From: Apium graveolens
Taxonomy: Eukaryota > Streptophyta > Magnoliopsida > Apiales > Apiaceae
DNA: 64,000 nt
Assembly: GCF_009905375.1 (NCBI RefSeq)
Contig: NC_133650.1
Location: 291,352,270-291,416,269, forward strand
Direction: 5' to 3'
Part shown: positions 55,780 to 64,000 of the stretch, piece by piece
How the letters are laid out: each line of letters begins with the position of its first letter
Position numbering within the stretch: the stretch's first letter is position 1
Notes under the pieces: model-generated
The model's input: only the letters and a program-made list of their open reading frames with translations
What the model was told of the DNA's origin: nothing
Databases searched by the model: none
Position numbers and translations under genes: made by a program

Positions 55780-57820
55780 CTCCCCCTTTCCTTTACTCCC
55801 TTATTAATAACTCTTTATTAATATGTTATTATTTTAATTTTATTATTAATAAATTAATTAACATTTAATTAATAAATTAATAAAAATCAAAATAATATGA
55901 TTTCTTAAATCAGGGAGTAGCAGAAAAATACCAAATCAGCCATGGGTCTTTGTGCAAATTTTAATCATAATTATTCACATGCATAATTATTTCATGAATT
56001 TTTAATTAAAACAATTTTAAAAAATTCATAACAAAGAATCTACACATCACAAAATATGAAAAAAATACCTAGACAATCTACAACACTTGTAGAACCCAGA
56101 TCAGTAGTCAAAATCTCATGCAAAAATTATTTCGAATTAATTCATAATTAAACCCAAATAATCTTGCAAAAATCATAATAAATCCATACATGCATTAAAA
56201 AATCTGAAATTTTTTATATGAATCTCTATATGTAGAACCTAGCTCTGATACCAATGAAGGAATTTACGAATGAGCGGAAGCGTGAAATAACAATTATTCC
56301 GTAAAAACCATATACCGCACATATAGAAAAACGTATAAAAGGGAAAAACTGAGGAATCGAAACCATACCTCGTGAATCGAAGCTTTATAAAATTGGAGTG
56401 CTAGCAGTTGCTCCTCAGTGTGTGAAGCACTCTACCGGTATCCACCAAGAACGATCCTCTTCGATGAACCCTTTTATAAAACTAAGCTTTTATAAAATGG
56501 AGTTTTAGGAGAGAGAGAGAAGAAGAAGATGGAGGCTAGGGTTTTCACAAAACCAAAATTGTGTGTTCTATTTTATGAGTCATCCATCTCATTCTATTTA
56601 TAGGACTCTCCTAGGGTTTTATAATATATCTTTATATATATTAACCCCCACATTTTATCTTCATAAAATGCTTTAATAATAATTAAAACTATTTTAATCA
56701 TTATTTCTTTTTCTTAACTATTTTGAAAATAATTCTCTCTCTCATTTTTCATCAAAGAAAATATTCTTTTATGGTGTGACCCTGTAGGTTCAATATTATA
56801 CCGGTAGTAGAAATAAATAATAATAAACTTTTATTAATTATTTATATGAATATTAAAATTCACTAAATATAATTAACTGATTAATTATATTTATTCTACA
56901 TCGTGAGTGATGCTTCTCAACATATCGCGACTATCCGGATAATATGAATTCACTGCTTAGAATACCAAGAACCTGTCAGTGAATAGTTACCGTACAATCA
57001 ATTCCTTCTACCCTCCAATGTCCTGATTAAATACAAGGCATGGATCTTGTGTCAAGCCTATCTAATTTAATCATTTGCTTTCTCATTCACTATGCTCAGT
57101 TCTATGTAAATTAGAAACTCCTTTCTAATTTCATTCACTCTGGCCAGAGATTCCTGAACTAGCATAAGTGGATCAGCTTTGAACATTCTCTTCCTTCACT
57201 GGAAGGGGTAGATCCTTTATTGATCATACACTATCTTCGTGTACAAATCCCTATACCCAGTAGAGCCCTAATAATTATCCCTGGAGACTAAGAACTAAAA
57301 TAAAGCATAGTTCAGTGTACACAAGATGACTATGATGACCTCAAGTCTAAGAATACTTGTACAACTATCACTATGTGAATAACTGCTGATACGTGAGTGA
57401 ACTCCATCAGTTGTTCAGCTGTGCGAGTCATGTTCAGTGAACTTATTCTATAATAAGCACCTACATACTAGCTATAGTGTCACCACACAAATATCTATGA
57501 GAACAGACATCCTTCAAAATGAAGCAAGTATAGTATGTACCGACCTTCGCGGATTATTAATTACCAGTTAGTAATCCTATGACCAGGAACTATTTAAGTT
57601 TAGAGTTATCATCTTTTAGGTCTCACTATTATGATCTCATCATAATCCATAAAAAGCTTTACTCTAAACTATGGTATATCTTATTTAAACACTTAAATAG
57701 ATAGAGCCCGTAATAAAAACAAAACAAGTCTTTTATTAATATCAATGAAATCAAAACAGATTAGATAAAAGTTATTCCTAAATCCTCATACATGATTGGA
57801 CTTAGGACATATCTCTTTCA
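55780..57820 (-). mobile_element. Element C': 5' LTR, PBS and partial leader of the C copia family
   Basis: LTR 56255-57820 (1,566 bp; starts TGAAAGAGATATGTCC on the minus strand). PBS at 56242-56253, perfect TGGTATCAGAGC on the minus strand. About 475 bp of leader (55780-56241) match the C leader, ending before the hairpin arrays. TATA at plus 56595-56602. It is more diverged from C than C's LTRs are from each other. It inserted into H just before the H stop codon; the bases next to it are CTTTC. It lacks the rest of the element because G, then B, interrupt or replace it. Confidence 0.9.
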
Positions 57821-60553
57821 CTTTCCTCTCATATCAATTTCTAATTCCCAGGTTGACTCTTCAACCTTTGGGTTTCTCCATAACACTCTTACTAGCTTTA
57901 CCACTTTATTTCTCAATACCTTCTCTCTTTTCTCCAAAATCTCTATCGGACTCTCTACATATGACAAATCTACCTGAAGCTCTATTGGCTCATATTTTAT
58001 TACATGCCTAAAGTCTGGATTATATTTCTTAAGCATTGATACGTGAAAAACATTGTGAATGTGCTCCATGTGCGGAGGTAACGCCAACTCGTAAGCTACT
58101 TTGCCAACGTGCTTTAGAATCTCAAAAGGTCCGACATATCTTGGGCTCGGCTTTCCTTTCTTTCCAAACCTCGTTAGTCCTTTCCACGGTGATACTTTCA
58201 GTAATACCAAGTTTCCTTCTTCAAATTCCATGTCTTTCCTTGATTGGTCTGCATATTTCCTTTGACGGTCTTGTGCTGCTATCAATCTTTTCTGGATTAC
58301 TTCAACAACTTCCTTTGTCTGCTGCACCAATTCATGTCCAAGTATTTTGTGTTCTCCTACTTCGTCCCAATACACTGGAGATCTACACTTGCGTCCATAA
58401 AGGGCTTCATAGGGTGGCATCCCAATACTGGCATGATAACTGTTGTTATAAGCAAATTCTACCAGAGGTAAATGCTCATCCCAACTTCCTTTGAAATCAA
58501 TAGCACAAACACGTAATATGTCCTCAATCGTCTGGATTGTTCTTTCACTTTGGTCATCCGTCTGGGGGTGATAAGCTGTACTCATATTCAATCTCGTTCC
58601 CAAACATTCTTGAAAACTTTTCCAAAATCTTGAATTAAATCTTGGATCTCGATCAGATACGATAGACACAGGAACTCCATGACGAACTATAATTTCCTTT
58701 AGGTACATATGGACCAACTTGTCGAGTGAAAATCTTTCATTTATAGGCAGAAAATGAGCTAACTTGGTAAGTCTATCCACTATAACCCAAATGGCATCAT
58801 GATTAGCCCTTGTCCTTGGTAATCCAACTATAAAATCCATGGCAATATGTTACCATTTTCACTCTGGAATCTCTAATGGCTGTAGCAATCCACTTGGTCT
58901 TTGATGTTCAACTTTAACTCTCTGACATGTATAACATCTGCTAACCCATTCCGCAATTTCCCTCTTCATATCTGGCCACCAATAATTCTCTTTTAAATCT
59001 CTATACATCTTGGTACTTCCTGGATGGATTGAATACCTTGAATTATGAGCTTCCTGCAAAATTTCATTCTTCAGCTCTGTCACCGGTGAAATCCAAATTC
59101 TTGAAGAAAACTTAAGAATACCTTGATCATCCTTCTGCGTGCACAATTCCTCACCTACCAAACGATTTATATCTTGATCCATTACATCTTCCTGACACTT
59201 CTTTATTTTCTCTAGCAACTCCGGCTGAAAAGTCATACTGTACATTTTTGCTTCATTAGGCCTGCAAACTTTAATCTCCAATTCCAGTTTCTGAAATTCC
59301 TTATATATCTCTTCAGGTACTGATAACATATTTAACTTTTCCTTTTGACTTAACGCGTCTGCTACAACGTTCGCTTTACCGGGATGATAATTAATCGAGC
59401 AGTCGTAATCCTTGATCAATTCTAACCATCTCCTTTGCCTCATATTAAGTTCCTTCTGTGTGAATATGTACTTTAAGCTTTTGTGATCCGTGAAAATCTC
59501 GCACTTTTCTCCATACAGATAATGTCTCCAAATTTTCAAAGCAAAAACTATGGTTGCTAGCTCCAAATCATGAGGAGGATATTTTTGTTCGTGTGGTTTC
59601 AATTGCCTTGACGCATACGCAATCACCTTATCGTGCTGCATTAGAACACATCCTAGTCCTTTGTGAGAAGCATCGCTATAAATTACGAAATTCCCTTGAT
59701 CGTCTGGAAGTGACAAAACAGGTGCTGTGATTAATCGTTGCTTTAGTTTCTGAAGACTTTCTTCGCACTTGTCATTCCATATAAACTTTTCATTCTTCCG
59801 TGTAAGCTTTGTCAATGGTGTTGCAATCCTTGAAAAATTTTGAACGAATCGACGATAATATTCGGCTAATCTCAAGAAACTTCTTACCTCGGTGGGTGTT
59901 CTCGGTCTTTCCCAATTTATAATTGCCTCGATCTTTGCTGGGTCCACTTTGATCCCTTCATTACTGACTATGTGTCCTAAGAACTGAACTTCCTGTAGCC
60001 AAAACTCACACTTCGAGAATTTAGCATATAATTTCTTTTTCCTTAAAATCTCCAAAGTTGTTCTCAAATGTTCCGCATGATCCTCTTCCGTTTTTGAATA
60101 AATTAAAATATCGTCTATAAACACAATAACGAACTTGTCCAAGTACTCCTTGAAAATTCTATTCATCAGATCCATAAACGCTGCTGGGGCATTGGTCAAT
60201 CCAAAAGACATTACTAAAAACTCATAATGTCCATACCTTGTTCTGAAAGCTGTCTTCGGTATATCTTCTGGCTTAATTTTCAGTTGATGATATCCCGATC
60301 TTAAATCAATCTTAGAGAAGTAATCGGCTCCCTTCAGTTGATCAAACAAATCATCAATTCTGGGTAACGGGTACTTGTTCTTGATTGTAAGCTTGTTGAG
60401 CTCCCTATAGTCGATGCACAGTCTCATGCTTCCATCTTTCTTTTTGACAAATAATACCGGGGCTCCCCACGGGGACATACTGGGTCTGATTACTCCTTTC
60501 TCTAACAGCTCTTGCAATTGCTTCGCTAGCTCTTTCATCTCAAAAGGCGCCAT
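57821..60553 (-). pseudogene. pol: Pol of H: RT, RNase H, integrase, chromodomain
   Basis: 60553-58859 holds RT ([29 protein letters not shown]), RNase H ([23 protein letters not shown]) and the integrase zinc region ([22 protein letters not shown]). It ends at TGA in LEIPE*KW, where relatives have Trp. 58840-57821 continues with the integrase core ([28 protein letters not shown]) and the chromodomain, interrupted a few codons before its end by the C' LTR. Catalytic residues appear intact; the nonsense codon and the 60540-60575 frameshift break it. Confidence 0.92.
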
Positions 60554-61530
60554 CCTATACGGGGCTTGGATACTGGTTCTGTTCCAGGTGCTAAGTCGAT
60601 TGCAAACTCAATTTCTCTATCTGGAGGAAGTCCTAGTAACTCGTCGGGAAACACGTCTGAAAATTCATTCACTACTGGAATATCTTCAAGTTTCGCTGGC
60701 TCCTGACTCCTGTCAATCACATATGCCATGAAATGCTCGCATCCTTGTCGTAATAACTTTTTGGCTTGAATTATCGTTAAGAACTTCTTTACTTGTTTCT
60801 GACCCTTGAACGTTACTATTCTTTCATCTGGCGTTTTCACCATTACCTTCTTATTTCGACAATCTATCTGGGCATCGTGCTTAGATAACCAATCCATTCC
60901 TAAGATAACGTCAAATTCTCCTAACTTAAATGGTATCAAATCTACATAAAATTTACTACCAGAAATCTCAATCTCACAACTCCCACAAACTTGATTAACA
61001 GATACTCGTTCTTGATTTGCCAATTCCACAGTCATTATTTCATTTAAATACTCAACTGGACAATTTAACTTACTAACAAAATCTTGGGAAATAAACGATC
61101 GAGTTGCTCCCGAGTCTATTAACACTTTGGCATATAAATAATTCGCATTAAGCGTACCTGCCACGACATCCGTATCCTGGATAGCATCCTTCACAGACAT
61201 GTCAAAAACTCTAGCCCTTGGAGTCTCATTTACTGCTCGGGTAGATCCCATAATCCTCAATGCATTACTGACTGGGGCTGGTGTCTTGCAATTCCTGGCT
61301 ATATGTCCTGGTTTCCCACATTTAAAGCACGTAAATCCCATGGCTGGAACCTTCACTGCTGGATTCCGGATAGGCTGATCCTTATTTACTGGCTCTCTTG
61401 CTGGCTGATTTCGGCACTCCCTAGAATAGTGCCCTTTCTGATTGCACTTGTAACAAACTACATTCAACTTGTTACAAACTCCCCCATGCTTCTTCCCACA
61501 TACTTGACAATCTGGAAAAGTTAATCTCAA
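60535..61530 (-). pseudogene. H: zinc knuckles and protease
   Basis: Reads a CQVCGKKHGGVC cluster, then [14 protein letters not shown] and CFKCGKPGHIARNC, then aspartic protease [12 protein letters not shown] and [16 protein letters not shown]. It ends with the RT lead-in ([18 protein letters not shown]), where a one-base shift near 60570 moves to the RT frame. The layout is as in element A. Confidence 0.9.
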
Positions 61531-62186
61531 CTGATTTGGCTGATTCGCATTAACTGGACGGTTGCCCTGGCTTCCGTCGCTTGCATTTTGTCTCCTGAGG
61601 TTAAAATTCCTCCCTGGCTGAAACTTGCCCTTCTTAAAATTTGGAAACTTCCTGGTTGTGACTGACCTTCATTCCCTTCAAATTTCCTTTTCTTGCTTTC
61701 CTTTTCCTTCTGTGACATCTCACTCTCTGTCTCTGCAATCATAGCCTTCTGTACCACTCCTGTATAGGTATCCAATTCAAAAATGGCTACCTTCCCTCTG
61801 ATCCATGGTTTCAAACCTTGCTGGAATCTTTTAGCTTTCTTCCTGTCAGTATCCACATACGACGGCACATACCTTGACAATTCCTCAAACTTACTCTCAT
61901 AATCTGCCACCGACATATTCCCTTGCTTTAATTTTAAAAACTTCAGCTCCGTCTAATCTTGGACAAACTGAGGAAAATACTTTTCTAAAAACAATTCCTT
62001 AAACCTCTCCCAAGTAATAACATATGTACCTTCCAATGTCTTCACCATCTCCCACCAATAGGTGGCCTCATTTTTCAAATAGTAACTTGCAAACTCAACC
62101 TTCTATTCGTCCTTTACTTTTACTAAGGCAAATGCCTTCTCTATCTCCTTTAACCAAACATTTGCTTCAATCGGTTCTAAGGAACC
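61527..62186 (-). pseudogene. gag: H: gag, N-terminus lost
   Basis: Homology starts at 62186 (LEPIEANVWLKEIEKAF) and continues through YYLKNEATYWWEMV and FLEKYFPQF. A stop lies near 61955 in place of an expected codon. An open stretch, 61916-61527 (MSVADYESKFEELSRYVPSY), is followed by a frameshift before the knuckles. The gag start was removed by the insertion of element I at 62187. Confidence 0.85.
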
Positions 62187-64000
62187 TGTAATAACCCCAA
62201 ATTTTGGAATTTTTGAAACCCTTATGAATAGTGCTTTTTGCCGATTATGCTGAATAAGAAAATTTTCATGCCACACTATGTAGGGGTTCTTTTATTGTTA
62301 TTCTGAGATCGTATTAGTACTCTATATGATAAATAAGTGTATGTAAAGATCGTCAGAATCCAAATCCGAACACTTTGATTTTTCCCGAAAATCCACCAGA
62401 TACTGAAAGCATTGAGTATAAGGTAACATGATTAAAAGGATTTAAATTCAAGGATTATAAGAGAGGATCATAAAAGGAATATAATGTATTGAGAAAGGTT
62501 AAGGGAACCCAAGTAATAAGATCCCGGGTATGATACCTCAAACGATAAATGAGAACGAAAGTTAAGCGAACCGTATAACAGATCAGCGGTCATTAGCCAA
62601 GTAATTAGGGGTTAATCAAAGAGGTTAGTGGGTGATGATGTCATCATACCAATAAGAAGGAAACAAGTGTAAAAGGATGACATAATCAAGATGACCTAAG
62701 CATGACCTAGTAGATATTTTGAATTGGTGGAATATTAGCCAAGTGTTTTTAACCATGGTAAATTCTAAATATGGTTAATTAAAATAAAAGAGAAGCAACC
62801 AAGTAATTCACCACACAATTAGTCAAAGGGCAAAACAAGAAACATTTCACTTTCTCCCCCTTAAAAGCTTGCTCTCGGCCAAAACCAGAGCAGCAACTTC
62901 AAACTGCCATATCTCTTTCAATACTCACTCAAATGATGTGTTCTATAGCTCGTTGGAAAGGTATTGATATGTTCTACAACTATTATTCACAAGTCTCTTC
63001 CAAATAAGTATGCTAAGACCCTCATATTTACAGTTCTTTAAATCTGACTTTTAGAAACTTCAAAACCTAACTTTGTGTTCTTGATTTCTTTGGAAAGATC
63101 AAGCTTGTAGGAGGCTCCCTAAGGTTTCCTAGGAACTTAACACCTCCCAAGGAAGGTATAAACTTCAAACCCTAACTTTTATTTTATGATTCCATTAAGT
63201 TTTATTGAAGCATTGTTAGTATTAAGGCTTGATCTTTGATTATAAGTAGATTTGGTGGATTTGTATTGGATTTGAATATTGGGTCTTTGATTGGTTGGAT
63301 AAATTGGTAAAATTTGGAGTTGGGAACTGAGTTGTAGTATGATGGTTGAATATTGTTGTGTTGGTGGTTGTGAGTGAATTGATGAGAATTTAGAGTGATA
63401 ATTAAATTGGAAATCGTGTAAACATAACCGTCATAATACCCGATTTTCCTTAACTGTTCTGTTCTGAACTTTAGGACCCGTAAACTCACTGTAAGATTCT
63501 AACCTTTTCCATGTTTAGATATTTCATGTTACGAGCTTTGTTTTGATATGTCGTTCGCCTAAATCCGAGTTACGAGCGATGAGAAACGACTGTTTTAAGT
63601 AACGGCGTTTCGCGAACGAACCCTTACCCCTCGCCTTACTTTCAAACCTTGATTAAGGACTTTAAATGACTAATTGGGATATGAAACAATTATGTAAAGT
63701 GTATTAGGCAGTTGGTAAGGCACTCGCGAAAGAATCGCCTTAAAACTCTTAATGGTTAATTTATTAAAAATGGTGGAGCCGAGGGTACTCGAACGACTTA
63801 GGTGATTCGTTAAGCGTAGGAGTGACCATAAGCGAACGTTAGGGTTCAATTGGTTAAAGTCTAGTTTCTTAAGCGACCGGGGTTTAATTCCGACTCATGT
63901 TGTTGTTCATAGGTTATCGGACCCACTCTAAGCTTAAGTCTATCCGGGAGTACTCAGGCAAGTTTTCTACCCGTTATACTGTTGTTGTGATGTATACATA
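62187..64000 (+). repeat. Element I: start of a gypsy-type LTR running off the window
   Basis: TGTAATAACCCCAAATTTTG opens at 62187 directly inside H gag, a typical start of a gypsy LTR. It continues for at least 1.8 kb with no coding region; the 95-codon minus ORF at 63202-63489 looks accidental. CCCTTAAAAGC near 62870, followed by TCAAACTGCC, may be the promoter region, but I see no clear TATA box. Orientation and family are tentative. Confidence 0.65.

Noticed and set aside
63202..63489. 95-codon minus-strand ORF in LTR I
   Set aside because: AT-rich, low-complexity Asn/His/Ile composition and no family match.

Overview
This 64 kb window is repeat DNA from a large plant nuclear genome, most likely a eudicot. 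I find no host gene, tRNA, rRNA or CRISPR array. Everything supportable is LTR retrotransposon sequence: Ty3/gypsy chromoviruses (Tekay-like, with a C-terminal chromodomain), one Athila-like LTR fragment and Ty1/copia elements (a SIRE/Maximus-like one and a shorter-LTR family). The assignment rests on paired LTRs, primer-binding sites complementary to initiator-Met or Asp tRNA, polypurine tracts, CCHC knuckles and protease, reverse transcriptase, RNase H and integrase motifs. The species cannot be named from this.

Layout, left to right. (A) + strand chromovirus, 1-13172, with 4.3 kb LTRs; its 5' LTR is cut by the window edge, and its pol frame is open with all catalytic residues. (J) + strand copia remnant, 13173-14507. 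(D) - strand gypsy 3' LTR, 14508-25983, split by (C), a complete + strand copia element at 14702-22748 with a perfect GTTTA target duplication. A piece of D integrase follows to 26894. (E) - strand gypsy LTR, 26895-30419. (F) - strand SIRE-like element, 30420-42105, with a very long decayed extra ORF between pol and the 3' LTR. (B) + strand chromovirus, 42106-54071, with both LTRs but a heavily frameshifted interior. (G) - strand Athila-like gag start, PBS and LTR, 54072-55779. (C') - strand 5' LTR and leader of the C family, 55780-57820. (H) - strand chromovirus gag-pol, 57821-62186. (I) start of a + strand gypsy-type LTR, 62187-64000. The nesting reads as C in D, D in J, A in J, E in D, F in E, G in C', C' in H and I in H. 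B has different elements on its two sides.

The strongest unexplained signals are these. (1) A 9-mer, TCGACGGAT, occurs 16 times exactly in element F and many more times with one or two mismatches. It is spaced at about 23 bp in the U3 promoter region and at exactly 24 bp inside one coding stretch. It is read in several different codon phases and is often arranged as inverted pairs. (2) A hairpin with the invariant loop CTGATCA lies in the LTRs of four otherwise different gypsy elements, with stems that differ in sequence but still pair. (3) In element A a small exon inside the LTR encodes MARLRRTARKS, resembling the histone H3 tail around Lys9. It can be joined in phase to a start-less acidic ORF just upstream of gag, in an element whose integrase carries a chromodomain. 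(4) The leader of copia element C carries two arrays of hairpins, one of them with a shared loop sequence.

Within each element the genes work as a retrotransposition unit. Gag forms the particle, protease cuts the polyprotein, reverse transcriptase and RNase H copy the RNA from the tRNA primer, and integrase inserts the cDNA, with the chromodomain probably biasing gypsy insertion toward certain chromatin. Nearly all copies here are broken. Element A is closest to functional, with one nonsense codon and one frameshift in gag.
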